DNA of 40,145 nt from Pseudomonas fontis (GCF_028656955.1 NZ_JAMDGY010000039.1:1-40145), one strand, 5' to 3'; counted from the first letter of the stretch, positions 7,103 through 15,626 are shown. The notes: generated from the sequence alone by a model not told the origin. Made by a program: numbers and translations.

Positions 7103-8197
7103 TCAGTCTTCGCTGATGGTAATGCTCGGCATTGCCGGCGTTGCCGCCTCTTGCAGCACGATCCGCGCGCCCACATGCCGCGCCAGCTCCTGGTAAACCA
7201 TGGCAATCTGGCTTTCCGGTTCGGCAATCGCGGTTGGCTTGCCGCTGTCGGCCTGCTCGCGAATCAACATCGACAACGGCAATGACGCCAGCAGCTCCAC
7301 GCCATACTGCGTGGCCAGCTTCTCGCCGCCGCCTTCACCGAACAGGTGCTCGGCATGCCCACAGTTCGAGCAGATGTGCACCGCCATGTTCTCGACCACA
7401 CCGAGCACCGGGATGTTGACCTTGCGGAACATCTCCACGCCCTTCTTGGCATCCAGCAGCGCCAGGTCCTGCGGCGTGGTGACGATCACCGAGCCGGCCA
7501 CCGGCACTTTTTGCGCCAGGGTCAGCTGGATATCACCGGTGCCTGGCGGCATGTCGATCACCAGGTAGTCGAGGTCGTCCCAGGCGGTCTGGGTCACCAA
7601 TTGCAGCAGCGCGCCGGAGACCATCGGGCCACGCCAGACCATCGGCGTGTTGTCGTCGGTGAGGAAGGCCATGGACATGACCTCCACGCCATGGGCCTGC
7701 AACGGCACGAACCACTTCTGGTCCTTGATCTTCGGCCGGGTGCCTTCGGCAATGCCGAACATCACGCCCTGGCTCGGGCCGTAGATATCGGCATCGAGGA
7801 TACCCACCCGCGCGCCCTCACGGGCCAGGGCCAGGGCCAGGTTGGCAGCGGTGGTCGATTTGCCCACCCCACCCTTGCCCGAGGCCACGGCCACGATGTT
7901 CTTCACGTTCGCCAGGCCCGGGATCTGCGCCTGGGCCTTGTGCGCGGCAATCACGCAGGTGATCTCGACGCGGGCCGACGCCACGCCCTCAAGGCCTTCC
8001 ACGGCGGTCTGCAAGACCTGCGCCCAGCCGTTCTTGAACAACCCGGCGGCATAACCCAATTGCAGGCGAACAGTGACCTGGTCGCCCTGGATATCGATGG
8101 CCTGGACACAGCCGGCGCTGACCGGGTCCTGGTTCAGGTAGGGGTCGGTGTATTGACGAAGGACGGTTTCAACCGCTGCGCGAGTGACGGCGCTCAT
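7103..8197 (-). CDS. apbC: Mrp/ApbC-type P-loop ATPase, iron-sulfur cluster carrier
   Basis: 364 residues from the start at 8197 (GGGAG seven bases upstream). It binds and transfers 4Fe-4S clusters in the cytosol, needed for example for thiamine synthesis. The N-terminal MIP18/DUF59 domain spans about residues 1-90. The deviant Walker A is GKGGVGKSTTAANLALALA, followed by DADIYGPSQG and MPPGTGDIQLT. The CXXC cluster-binding pair is HICSNCG near residue 280. Divergent from metG with 154 bases between the starts, an arrangement common in gammaproteobacteria. Confidence 0.96.
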   Translation of the reverse strand: MSAVTRAAVETVLRQYTDPYLNQDPVSAGCVQAIDIQGDQVTVRLQLGYAAGLFKNGWAQVLQTAVEGLEGVASARVEITCVIAAHKAQAQIPGLANVKNIVAVASGKGGVGKSTTAANLALALAREGARVGILDADIYGPSQGVMFGIAEGTRPKIKDQKWFVPLQAHGVEVMSMAFLTDDNTPMVWRGPMVSGALLQLVTQTAWDDLDYLVIDMPPGTGDIQLTLAQKVPVAGSVIVTTPQDLALLDAKKGVEMFRKVNIPVLGVVENMAVHICSNCGHAEHLFGEGGGEKLATQYGVELLASLPLSMLIREQADSGKPTAIAEPESQIAMVYQELARHVGARIVLQEAATPAMPSITISED

Positions 8198-8351
8198 GGA
8201 GACTCCCGATATAAGGCTTAACAAAACAGTCCGCTATGCTAACCCGCGCGGCCATCGCAGTTGCGTCCATGGGGTGAAATATATTTCCCGGCGCTTTATA
8301 GTGGCCGATCATCTTTTTCAAACCATGTAGCCGAAAAGTAGCCGAGCCCCC

Positions 8352-10391
8352 ATGTCCGAGCCACGCCAGATTCTTGTCACCAGTGCCCTGCCCTATGCCA
8401 ATGGTTCTATTCACCTGGGTCATATGCTTGAGTACATCCAGACAGACATGTGGGTGCGCTTCCAGAAGCATATGGGCAACCAGTGCACCTATGTCTGCGC
8501 CGACGACGCCCACGGCTCGGCCATCATGCTGCGCGCCGAAAAGGAAGGGATCACCCCTGAGCAGCTGATTGCTGCCGTGCAGGCTGAACACGCCGGCGAC
8601 TTCGCCGACTTCCTGGTCGACTTCGACAACTTCCACTCGACCCACGCCGAAGAAAACCGCGAGCTGTCGAGCCAGATCTACCTGAAGCTGCGTGACGCCG
8701 GGCACATTGCCAACCGTTCGATCACCCAGTACTTCGACCCGGACAAGAAAATGTTCCTGGCCGACCGTTTCATCAAAGGCACCTGCCCGAAATGCGCGGC
8801 CGATGACCAGTACGGCGACAACTGCGAGAAGTGCGGCGCCACCTACGCCCCGACCGAGCTGAAGAACCCGAAATCGGCGATCTCCGGCGCCACGCCGGTG
8901 CTCAAGGATTCCCAGCACTTCTTCTTCAAGCTGCCGGACTTCCAGGCCATGCTGCAAGCATGGACCCGCAGTGGCACGCTGCAAGACGCCGTGGCCAACA
9001 AGATCGCCGAATGGCTGGATGCCGGCCTGCAAGAGTGGGACATCTCCCGCGATGCGCCGTACTTCGGCTTCGAGATCCCGGATGAGCCAGGCAAATACTT
9101 CTACGTCTGGCTGGACGCGCCGATCGGCTACATGGCCAGCTTCAAGAACCTTTGCGCACGCCGCCCCGAGCTGGACTTCGACGCCTACTGGAACAAGGAT
9201 TCCAAGGCCGAGCTGTACCACTTCATCGGCAAGGACATCGTCAACTTCCACGCGCTGTTCTGGCCTGCCATGCTCGAAGGCGCCGGCTACCGCAAGCCGA
9301 CCGCGATCAACGTGCACGGCTACCTGACCGTCAACGGCCAGAAGATGTCCAAGTCCCGTGGCACCTTCATCAAGGCGCGCACCTACCTTGACCACCTGTC
9401 GCCGGAATACCTGCGCTACTACTACGCCTCCAAGCTGGGCCGTGGCGTCGACGACCTGGACCTGAACCTGGAAGACTTCGTACAGAAGGTCAACTCTGAC
9501 CTGGTTGGCAAGGTGGTGAACATTGCCAGCCGTTGCGCCGGCTTCATCCACAAAGGCAACGCCGGCGTGATGGTGGCCGGTGATGCCGCCCCGGAACTGA
9601 CCGAGGCCTTCCTCGCCGCCGCGCCAAGCATCGCCGATGCCTATGAGGCCCGCGACTTTGCCCGTGCCATGCGCGAAATCATGGCCCTGGCCGACCGGGC
9701 CAACGCCTGGATCGCCGACAAGGCGCCGTGGTCGCTGGCCAAGCAGGAAGGCAAACAGGATGAAGTCCAGGCCATCTGTGCCCAGGGCGTCAACCTGTTC
9801 CGCCAGTTGGTGATCTTCCTCAAGCCGGTGCTGCCGCTGCTGGCCGCCGATGCCGAGGCGTTCCTGAACGTCGCGCCGCTGACCTGGCAAGACCACCAGA
9901 CCCGCCTGGAAAACCACCAGCTGAACCCGTTCAAGGCGCTGATGACACGTATCGAGCCAGCCAAGGTCCAGGCCATGAGCGATGCCTCCAAGGAAGACCT
10001 GGCCGCCACCCAGACCAGCGTGCAGACCGGCAACGGCGAACTGGCCAAGGACCCGCTGTCGCCAGAGATCGAGTTCGACGCCTTCGCGGCGGTGGACCTG
10101 CGCGTCGCGCTGATCCTCAAGGCCGAAGCCGTTGAGGGCGCCGACAAGCTGCTGCGCCTGACCCTGGATATCGGCGACGAGCAACGCAACGTGTTCTCCG
10201 GCATCAAGTCGGCGTACCCGGACCCGTCCAAGCTTGAAGGTCGCCTGACCATGATGATCGCCAACCTGAAGCCACGCAAAATGCGCTTCGGGCTGTCGGA
10301 AGGCATGGTCATGGCCGCCGGCCCTGGCGGTGAAGAGATCTACCTGCTGAGCCCGGACAGCGGCGCCAAGCCAGGCCAGCGCATCAAGTAA
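8352..10391 (+). CDS. metG: Methionyl-tRNA synthetase
   Basis: 679 residues, class I synthetase that charges tRNA-Met. The nucleotide-binding signature is HLGHMLEY near residues 22-29. The zinc knuckle is CPKCAADDQYGDNCEKC (C-X2-C-X9-C-X2-C). KMSKSRGTF is intact. The anticodon-binding helical domain is followed by a C-terminal tRNA-binding OB fold of the Trbp111 type (FAAVDLRVALILKAEAVEGA onward). The length equals the long dimeric form of E. coli. The ribosome binding site is weak (CCGAGCCCCC). A TATAGT at 8297-8302 may be the -10 element, but its -35 is poor. Confidence 0.97.
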   Translation: MSEPRQILVTSALPYANGSIHLGHMLEYIQTDMWVRFQKHMGNQCTYVCADDAHGSAIMLRAEKEGITPEQLIAAVQAEHAGDFADFLVDFDNFHSTHAEENRELSSQIYLKLRDAGHIANRSITQYFDPDKKMFLADRFIKGTCPKCAADDQYGDNCEKCGATYAPTELKNPKSAISGATPVLKDSQHFFFKLPDFQAMLQAWTRSGTLQDAVANKIAEWLDAGLQEWDISRDAPYFGFEIPDEPGKYFYVWLDAPIGYMASFKNLCARRPELDFDAYWNKDSKAELYHFIGKDIVNFHALFWPAMLEGAGYRKPTAINVHGYLTVNGQKMSKSRGTFIKARTYLDHLSPEYLRYYYASKLGRGVDDLDLNLEDFVQKVNSDLVGKVVNIASRCAGFIHKGNAGVMVAGDAAPELTEAFLAAAPSIADAYEARDFARAMREIMALADRANAWIADKAPWSLAKQEGKQDEVQAICAQGVNLFRQLVIFLKPVLPLLAADAEAFLNVAPLTWQDHQTRLENHQLNPFKALMTRIEPAKVQAMSDASKEDLAATQTSVQTGNGELAKDPLSPEIEFDAFAAVDLRVALILKAEAVEGADKLLRLTLDIGDEQRNVFSGIKSAYPDPSKLEGRLTMMIANLKPRKMRFGLSEGMVMAAGPGGEEIYLLSPDSGAKPGQRIK

Positions 10392-10397
10392 GCCCCC

Positions 10398-10430
10398 AAC
10401 GCCCCGAACGGAAACGCTCGGGGCGTTCTC
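10398..10430 (+). terminator. Hairpin after metG
   Basis: AACGCCCCGA at 10398-10407 pairs with TCGGGGCGTT at 10418-10427 with a 10-base loop. The tail CTCATT is poor in T, so termination may be partial. Confidence 0.55.
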
Positions 10431-10483
10431 ATTGCGTCGTCCTTGCCGGATAATGGCGCACAGCCTTTACCTTCGGCGCCGCC

Positions 10484-11065
10484 ATGACCGAACTCATCCT
10501 CGTGCTGATCAGTGCCGCCCTGGCCAACAACCTTGTCCTGCACCAGGCCCTGGCCATCGACCCTGCGCTGCAACCGGCCGATGCAGCGGCGCGACCGCGT
10601 GTGCATGCGCTCGGGCTGGCAACCTTGCTGCTGATCGTGCTGACCGTGGTACCGGGCCAACTGCTGGTCGAGTACGGCCTGCGCCCGCTTCAACTCGACA
10701 GCTTGCGCCTGTTCGTCTTTTTGCCGCTGTGCGTGCTGCTCATCAATCCCGTCCTGGGCCTGCTCCAGCGCCAACTGCCGAACTGGCCGTTCAGCGGGCT
10801 CAAGCCCTTGTTGCTGGGCAATGCGGCGCTGCTCGGGCTGTGCCTACAGATCAACAACGCAACGCCTGGCCCCCTGACCACCCTCGCCGTGTGCCTGGGC
10901 AGCGGGCTGGGTTTCTGGCTGGTGCTGGGCCTGCTTGATGACCTGCACCAACGCACGGAGCACGATGCCATCCCCCTGCCCTTTCGTGGCCTGCCCATCA
11001 CCCTGATCGGGGCCGGGATCATGGCCATGGGGTTTCTCGGCCTCAATGGACTGTTCGGCTCATGA
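10484..11065 (+). CDS. RnfA/RsxA-like membrane protein lacking the cluster cysteines
   Basis: 193 residues, the exact length of E. coli RsxA and collinear with it by eye (MTELILVLISAALANNLVLH; ending ALIT/TLIG-A-G-MG-GL-like). Six hydrophobic helices. In RnfA of working complexes a cysteine in LGLCPF (residue 26) and one in TNCAVLG help hold a [2Fe-2S] cluster inside the membrane. Here these read LAIDPA and GNAALLG, with Asp26 and Ala114. Other cysteines (83, 120) do not align with them. It heads a tight cluster with rnfD-, G- and E-like genes. The family assignment is firm; function as an electron carrier is doubtful. Confidence 0.85.
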   Translation: MTELILVLISAALANNLVLHQALAIDPALQPADAAARPRVHALGLATLLLIVLTVVPGQLLVEYGLRPLQLDSLRLFVFLPLCVLLINPVLGLLQRQLPNWPFSGLKPLLLGNAALLGLCLQINNATPGPLTTLAVCLGSGLGFWLVLGLLDDLHQRTEHDAIPLPFRGLPITLIGAGIMAMGFLGLNGLFGS

Positions 11066-12048
11066 GCGCGACTGACACCGCCCCCAACGAACGCCTGCGC
11101 AGCGCCCTGCAATGGGTGCTGCTGGCCTGTGTGCCGGGTGTTCTGGTGCTGCTGTGGCTGCACGGCTGGGGCACGCTGTTCAACCTGCTGCTCAGCGCTG
11201 GCGCCGCCCTGGCCACCGAGGCCGCACTGCTCAAGCTGCAGCAGCGCCCGCTCGCGGTCGAGCTGGGGGATGGCAGCGCGCTGGTCAGCGCGACTTTGCT
11301 CGCCCTGGCGCTGCCGGCCTATGCGCCGTGGTGGTTGCCGGTGGTCGCGGCGGTCAGCGCCATCGCCTTCGGCAAGCAGCTGTACGGCGGCATCGGCAAG
11401 AACCCGTTCAACCCGGCCATGCTTGGCTACGCCGTGGTGCTGATTGCGTTCCCGACCTACATGACCCACTGGCCAGCCCCTCAGCCCCTGGGGTTGGGTG
11501 ACAGCCTGCAGGCCGTGTTCGGCAACGCCGTCCAACCTGATGCCTGGTCCCAGGCCACGGTGCTCGATACCCTGCGCAACAACCGCAGCCTGACCATCGA
11601 CGAACTGTTCGCCGGGCACCCGGCCTTCGGCAGCCTTGCCGGGCGCGGCAGCGAATGGGCCAGCCTGGGCTTCCTGCTCGGCGGGCTGCTGCTGATCCAG
11701 CGCAAGATCATCAGCTGGCACGCGCCGGTAGGCATGCTCGCCAGCCTATTGGTGATCAGCCTGCTGTGCTGGAACGGTTCGGGCTCGGACTCCCACGGCT
11801 CGCCCCTGCTGCACCTGTTGGCAGGCTCGACGATGCTCGCGGCGTTTTTCATCATTACCGAGCCGGTCAGCGGACCGAAAAGCCCCCTGGCACGGCTGAT
11901 GTTCGGTGTGGGCGTTGGGGTGCTGGTGTACTTGATCCGCATCTGGGGCAAGTACCCGGACGGCACGGCATTCGCGGTGCTGCTGATGAACCTCTGCGTG
12001 CCTGCGCTTGAGCGCTGGGCCGAGCGTCGACAGGCGGTCGCGCCATGA
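11062..12048 (+). CDS. RnfD/RsxD-like flavoprotein membrane subunit
   Basis: 328 residues, integral membrane, overlapping the previous gene by ATGA. Family blocks QLYGGIGKNPFNPAMLGYAV, EWASLGFLLGGLLLIQRKI and MLAAFFIITEPVSGPKSP are clear. In RnfD/NqrB an FMN is bound by phosphoester to the Thr of SGAT. Here the site reads WSQATVLD with Thr166 kept but Gly replaced by Gln. The hydrophobic helix pattern is complete. In complete clusters rnfB and rnfC would lie between rnfA and rnfD; here no room exists. Confidence 0.9.
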   Translation: MSATDTAPNERLRSALQWVLLACVPGVLVLLWLHGWGTLFNLLLSAGAALATEAALLKLQQRPLAVELGDGSALVSATLLALALPAYAPWWLPVVAAVSAIAFGKQLYGGIGKNPFNPAMLGYAVVLIAFPTYMTHWPAPQPLGLGDSLQAVFGNAVQPDAWSQATVLDTLRNNRSLTIDELFAGHPAFGSLAGRGSEWASLGFLLGGLLLIQRKIISWHAPVGMLASLLVISLLCWNGSGSDSHGSPLLHLLAGSTMLAAFFIITEPVSGPKSPLARLMFGVGVGVLVYLIRIWGKYPDGTAFAVLLMNLCVPALERWAERRQAVAP

Positions 12049-12647
12049 ACCGTACGTTGCTGGTCGGCCTGCTGACAGCCCTGACCCTGGGTGCCACCCT
12101 GGCCTGGCAACACGCCACTGCGCCGCGTATTGCCCAGGCGCAGGCGCAATTGCAGGCGCGTACCTGGTTGAGCGTCCTGCCGACCAGCCGCTATGACAAT
12201 CAGCCGCTGCAACAGCCACTGGCGCTGCCGCAACCCGCGCTCGAACACAGCCGCCTGCTCGCCGCCTACCGCGCGACCTTGCAAGGGCGTACCAGCGCAG
12301 TGGTGCTGCACAGCCAGACGCAAGGCTATGAGGGCCCCATTCAACTGTTGATCGCCATTGACCGGGCGGGCCGAGTCATGGCGACCAAGGTCCTGGAGCA
12401 GCATGAAACGCCCGGCCTGGGCGACAAGATCGCCGCCCCGGACAGCCCGTGGCTGGGAGCCTTCACCGGCCTCAGCCAGGGCAACACGCCAGCACAGGCC
12501 TGGGGCCTCAAGCGCGACAACGGCCAGTTCGATCAACTGGCGGGCGCCAGCGTGACCTCGCGCGCGGTGATCCACGCGGTGCAGGACGCCCTGCGCTACT
12601 TCGACAGCCAGGCGCCGCAATGGCTGGCAGGGGAACCTGATGAATAA
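12045..12647 (+). CDS. RnfG/RsxG-like periplasmic flavoprotein subunit
   Basis: 200 residues with an N-terminal membrane anchor (LLVGLLTALTLGATLAW) and a periplasmic FMN-binding domain. The block VLEQHETPGLGDKIA and the flavin attachment region FDQLAGASVTSRAV are present. The family motif is [S/T]GAT with covalent FMN on the Thr; Ser169 occupies that place here, which ApbE-type transferases can also use. It overlaps the rnfD-like gene by ATGA and the rnfE-like gene by eight bases. Confidence 0.9.
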   Translation: MNRTLLVGLLTALTLGATLAWQHATAPRIAQAQAQLQARTWLSVLPTSRYDNQPLQQPLALPQPALEHSRLLAAYRATLQGRTSAVVLHSQTQGYEGPIQLLIAIDRAGRVMATKVLEQHETPGLGDKIAAPDSPWLGAFTGLSQGNTPAQAWGLKRDNGQFDQLAGASVTSRAVIHAVQDALRYFDSQAPQWLAGEPDE

Positions 12648-13158
12648 ACCGACATTGGCCGCCCTGAGCCTGGCCCCGCTGCTGGGTGCCAGCCAGACGC
12701 TGGTACAGGCTGCCAGCATCGCTTCGCTCACCCTCGTGCTGGTCATCCTGCACCGGGCCTGCATGACGCCCCTGCGGGCACGACTGACGGGTATCGCCGG
12801 GGAGTGCGCCAGCCTGCTGATCGCCGCCGCCCTGGTCACCTGTGCCAACCTCGCCCTGCTGGCCTGGGCATTGCCGTTGCACCAGACACTGGGTATTTAC
12901 CCCGAGCTGATCGCCGTACAATGCCTGCTTTTCGAGTACAGCCTGGGCCGCACGGCCGGCTGGCGACCCGCACTGACCGTGCTGGTCGGCTTTGCCGCCC
13001 TGCACATTGCCCTGGGCGCCTGCCGCGAGCTATTGGCCAGCGGTGTGCGCCTAGCGGGCCTGATGCCTGGCGCCTTGCTGCTCCTGGGCCTGGTATTGGC
13101 CCTGATCAACCTAGCCCGCAACAGACGGGCCGCCTCTCGCCGTGAAGGAAACCCGTGA
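12640..13158 (+). CDS. Short RnfE/RsxE-like membrane protein
   Basis: 172 residues against about 200-235 for usual RnfE. The N-terminal block LSLAPLLGASQTLVQA corresponds to LGLCPLLA-T, with Ala12 where RnfE has a cluster cysteine. The second expected cysteine is kept as Cys95 in IAVQCLLFE, but the adjoining GRAEAFA block is lost. A later REL-ASG segment recalls REI-G-G. Together with the rnfA-like gene this removes three of four cluster ligands. It overlaps both neighbours; the nth start lies within or just after its stop. Its function is probably altered. Confidence 0.75.
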   Translation: MNKPTLAALSLAPLLGASQTLVQAASIASLTLVLVILHRACMTPLRARLTGIAGECASLLIAAALVTCANLALLAWALPLHQTLGIYPELIAVQCLLFEYSLGRTAGWRPALTVLVGFAALHIALGACRELLASGVRLAGLMPGALLLLGLVLALINLARNRRAASRREGNP

Positions 13159-13162
13159 CCCC

Positions 13163-13801
13163 ATGAATGCCGCCAAACGCCTGGAAATCTTCCGCAGGCT
13201 GCACGAAGACAACCCCGACCCGAAGACCGAACTGGCCTACACCACGCCGTTCGAGCTGTTGATCGCCGTCATTTTGTCTGCCCAGGCCACCGACGTGGGC
13301 GTGAACAAGGCCACCGCCAAGCTGTACCCGGTGGCCAATACCCCGGAAGCGATTTTCGCGCTGGGCGTGGAAGGCCTGTCGGCCTACATCAAGACCATCG
13401 GCCTCTACAACAGCAAGGCCAAGAACGTCATCGAGACCTGCCGCCTGCTGGTCGAACTGCACAACAGTGAAGTTCCGCAGACCCGCGAAGCGCTGGAGGC
13501 CCTGCCGGGTGTTGGCCGCAAAACCGCCAATGTGGTGCTCAATACCGCATTTCGGCAACTGGCCATGGCGGTGGACACGCATATTTTCCGCGTCAGCAAC
13601 CGCACCGGCATTGCACCCGGTAAAACCGTACTGGAGGTTGAGAAGAACCTGCTCAAGTTCATTCCCAAGGCGTATTTGCTGGATGCGCACCACTGGTTGA
13701 TCCTGCACGGTCGCTATGTTTGCCAGGCGCGCAAACCGCGTTGCGGAAGTTGCCGCATCGAAGACCTGTGCGATTACAAGCAGAAAACCTCGGACGATTG
13801 A
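13163..13801 (+). CDS. nth: Endonuclease III
   Basis: 212 residues, DNA glycosylase/AP lyase that removes oxidised pyrimidines in base excision repair. Helix-hairpin-helix LPGVGRKTANVVL carries the catalytic Lys120, and Asp138 lies in VDTHIFR, the same numbering as E. coli. The [4Fe-4S] loop C-X6-C-X2-C-X5-C (CQARKPRCGSCRIEDLC) is complete. I chose ATG 13163 over GTG 13142, which overlaps the preceding gene and adds seven residues. Co-transcribed with the rnf-like genes, as usual in gammaproteobacteria. Confidence 0.96.
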   Translation: MNAAKRLEIFRRLHEDNPDPKTELAYTTPFELLIAVILSAQATDVGVNKATAKLYPVANTPEAIFALGVEGLSAYIKTIGLYNSKAKNVIETCRLLVELHNSEVPQTREALEALPGVGRKTANVVLNTAFRQLAMAVDTHIFRVSNRTGIAPGKTVLEVEKNLLKFIPKAYLLDAHHWLILHGRYVCQARKPRCGSCRIEDLCDYKQKTSDD

Positions 13802-13906
13802 GGTAATAGTGAAATAACACGGGAGTCGATTGAAAAAATCTTTTTTACCCGGTCAAAGAATCTCGCTATAAGGTCGGCCAATGGCTCTCTTGCCTTGGAG
13901 TGACGA

Positions 13907-14086
13907 ATGAGCACCGATAAAGAAGACCTGGCGATTGATGAAGACCTCGCCGACACGGATGACTCCGAAACGGAACCGCGCGTGGAACCCGCAAAAACCA
14001 ACCTGAGCAAGCGTCGCACCATCGATAACATGCTTGAAGAACGACGCCTGCAAAAGCGCCTGGCGGACTTCGACTACGACCTGTAG
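13907..14086 (+). CDS. PA3496-like small protein, 59 aa
   Basis: ATG 13907 follows GGAG with a seven-base gap. The product is acidic in its first half (MSTDKEDLAIDEDLADTDDS) and basic and helical in its second (SKRRTIDNMLEERRLQKRLA), ending DFDYDL. This matches, from memory, the PA3496 family found beside nth in pseudomonads, annotated as a putative envelope integrity protein. No membrane segment or signal peptide. It lies 105 bases after nth and has its own terminator. Confidence 0.85.
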   Translation: MSTDKEDLAIDEDLADTDDSETEPRVEPAKTNLSKRRTIDNMLEERRLQKRLADFDYDL

Positions 14087-14108
14087 CGCACGCCTCAGCC
14101 CCTTGCTC

Positions 14109-14140
14109 AAAGCCTCCTTGACGGAGGCTTTGTTGTTTTT
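14109..14140. terminator. Terminator shared by converging genes
   Basis: AAAGCCTCC at 14109-14117, five-base loop, GGAGGCTTT at 14123-14131, then GTTGTTTTT. It ends the PA3496-like transcript and sits just past the stop of the minus-strand response regulator. Confidence 0.85.
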
Positions 14141-14146
14141 GCCCCG

Positions 14147-14773
14147 TCACACCAGGCCGTTGCGCTGGGCCAACTCGATCAGGTCGACCAGCGAACGCGC
14201 ATTGAGCTTCAACAACAGGCGCGTCTTGTAGGTACTCACCGTCTTGTTGCTGAGGAACATGCCATCGGCAATCTCCTTGTTGCTCTTGCCCCGGGCCAAC
14301 TGCTGCAAGACCATCATCTCGCGGCCGGACAGGCGCTCGACCATCTCCATCTCGGTGCCGCCACCGACGTTGGAGCGCACCGAGTGCAAGGCCTGGTTGG
14401 GGAAGTAGCTGTAGCCGGAAAGTACCGCCTTGATCGCACTGAGCAATTCGGTGAGGTCTTGCTGCTTGCACACGTAGCCAGCAGCCCCCGCCTGCATGCA
14501 GCGCATGGAGAAATGCCCTGGCGCCTGCGAGGTCAGTACCAGGATCTTGATAAGCACACCATTGGCGCTCAACCGTGCGATAACTTCCAGGCCATCGAGC
14601 TTGGGGATCCCGATATCGAGAATGACGATATCGGGCAGATATTCCCGTGTCAGTTGCAGGGCGTCCACGCCGTTGTCCGTCTCCGCGATGACCTCGTAGC
14701 CATGTCGCTCCATCAACATGCGTACAGCCAGGCGAATGACCGGATGATCATCCACGATCAGCACTTTATTCAT
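14147..14773 (-). CDS. NarL/LuxR-type response regulator of the EvgA/BvgA/RocA kind
   Basis: 208 residues from ATG 14773; a TTG two codons earlier is possible but less likely. The receiver domain (1-120) has the acidic pocket DDH (8-10), phospho-acceptor Asp53 in VILDIGIPK, Thr/Ser in LVLTSQAP and Lys in GYVCKQ. The C-terminal LuxR HTH is LSGREMMVLQQLARGKSNKE ... SNKTVSTYKTRLLLKL. The signature FPNQAL before the HTH and the NKTVSTYK helix resemble EvgA and BvgA. No sensor kinase gene is adjacent, so it is an orphan or works with a distant hybrid kinase. Target genes cannot be deduced. Confidence 0.9.
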   Translation of the reverse strand: MNKVLIVDDHPVIRLAVRMLMERHGYEVIAETDNGVDALQLTREYLPDIVILDIGIPKLDGLEVIARLSANGVLIKILVLTSQAPGHFSMRCMQAGAAGYVCKQQDLTELLSAIKAVLSGYSYFPNQALHSVRSNVGGGTEMEMVERLSGREMMVLQQLARGKSNKEIADGMFLSNKTVSTYKTRLLLKLNARSLVDLIELAQRNGLV

Positions 14774-14786
14774 GGGCAAAGTCCAA

Positions 14787-15103
14787 TTTTCGCTGTTCTA
14801 GTTTTTGAGCCCGCACAATAGCCTAGTCATTCCACCTAATGCAGTGCGCCACTCCCGCACAGTTGCACTGAAAGACCAAGGCTACGCAACGGCAGGAAGT
14901 TTCCTACAAAAAACCCCTATGAATATTTCAAAATAATTGTTTAAAAAGCGCCATTCGCTTAATTCAACTGCACAATTTCCACTGCACGATCCATCGCCCA
15001 GTTAACTTTCATTGATCCCGGCAGCATAGTATTTTTATCCAACAGGGCTCTCACGCCATGAAGCCTTTGAATACATCGCTCGCACTGAGCAGCAGGCACT
15101 CGA
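14787..15103. other. Divergent AT-rich intergenic region
   Basis: About 320 bases between the response regulator and the next plus-strand gene. Bases 14910-14960 are AT-rich relative to the rest, including AATATTTCAAAATAATTG, and probably contain promoters in both directions. I find no clear hexamer pair, inverted repeat or RNA. Confidence 0.4.
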
Positions 15104-15604
15104 ATGAGCAACGCTGAACCGAAAAGCCCACTGACCATCATTGCCATCTTTGCCGGCATCATCGAGGCCTCTGCGCTGGCCTCGTTGCCTTTCCTGGGTG
15201 AAGACAGCCAAGGCATCTACACCTGGTTCCTGGTCGGTTTCCCGCCCTTTCTGACACTGCTGTTTTTCCTGACACTGAACTTCAATAGCCGCAGTTTGTA
15301 TGGCTACGATCCGCATGAAGGCGATGTCTATGGCGTGCCGGAAGATTCAGCGCCTGTGCGCGAACAGTTGCGCCCTACGCTTGGGTATTCGCCGGAAAGT
15401 TCAGCGCGCGATGACAGAAGTGGCACTCAGGAGCTTTCCCCTTCGACCATCACGCACAGTGGCAGCTATGCCCGCTCGCTCATTGGCCAACTGACAAAGC
15501 TGATAATGGCCAACGAAATAAAGCCGGGGCACCTGATACTTCTGGACCTCGACGCCGGCACCGAAACAACCATCTCTTCGCGCGCCGTCAGTACCAAGAA
15601 ATAA
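15104..15604 (+). CDS. Membrane protein of unknown function, 166 aa
   Basis: Two hydrophobic helices lie near residues 9-30 (SPLTIIAIFAGIIEASALAS) and 37-59 (IYTWFLVGFPPFLTLLFFLT), followed by a soluble tail of about 100 residues. The tail contains YGYDPHEGDVYG, a Ser-rich stretch, and ends with a basic KPGHLILLDLDAGTETT segment. No family is recognised. The upstream ribosome site is weak (AGGCACTCGA). Codon use is less biased than in neighbours, and base composition upstream is AT-richer, which may mean a recent arrival. Confidence 0.65.
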   Translation: MSNAEPKSPLTIIAIFAGIIEASALASLPFLGEDSQGIYTWFLVGFPPFLTLLFFLTLNFNSRSLYGYDPHEGDVYGVPEDSAPVREQLRPTLGYSPESSARDDRSGTQELSPSTITHSGSYARSLIGQLTKLIMANEIKPGHLILLDLDAGTETTISSRAVSTKK

Positions 15605-15626
15605 GTAACGGTCTTTCTACAGGCAT

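Noticed and set aside
8260..8302. Strong promoter for metG
   Set aside because: TATAGT at 8297 is a fair -10, but nothing like TTGACA lies 16-18 bases upstream, so I do not list it as a feature.
8169..10184. Long minus-strand open frame opposite metG
   Set aside because: metG has every synthetase motif; the opposite frame has none and shows the usual Val/Gly/His-rich shadow composition.
10391..10484. Search for rnfB or rnfC remnants beside the rnf-like genes
   Set aside because: The gap holds only a hairpin and the leader of the first gene; no ferredoxin-type cysteine pattern is present.
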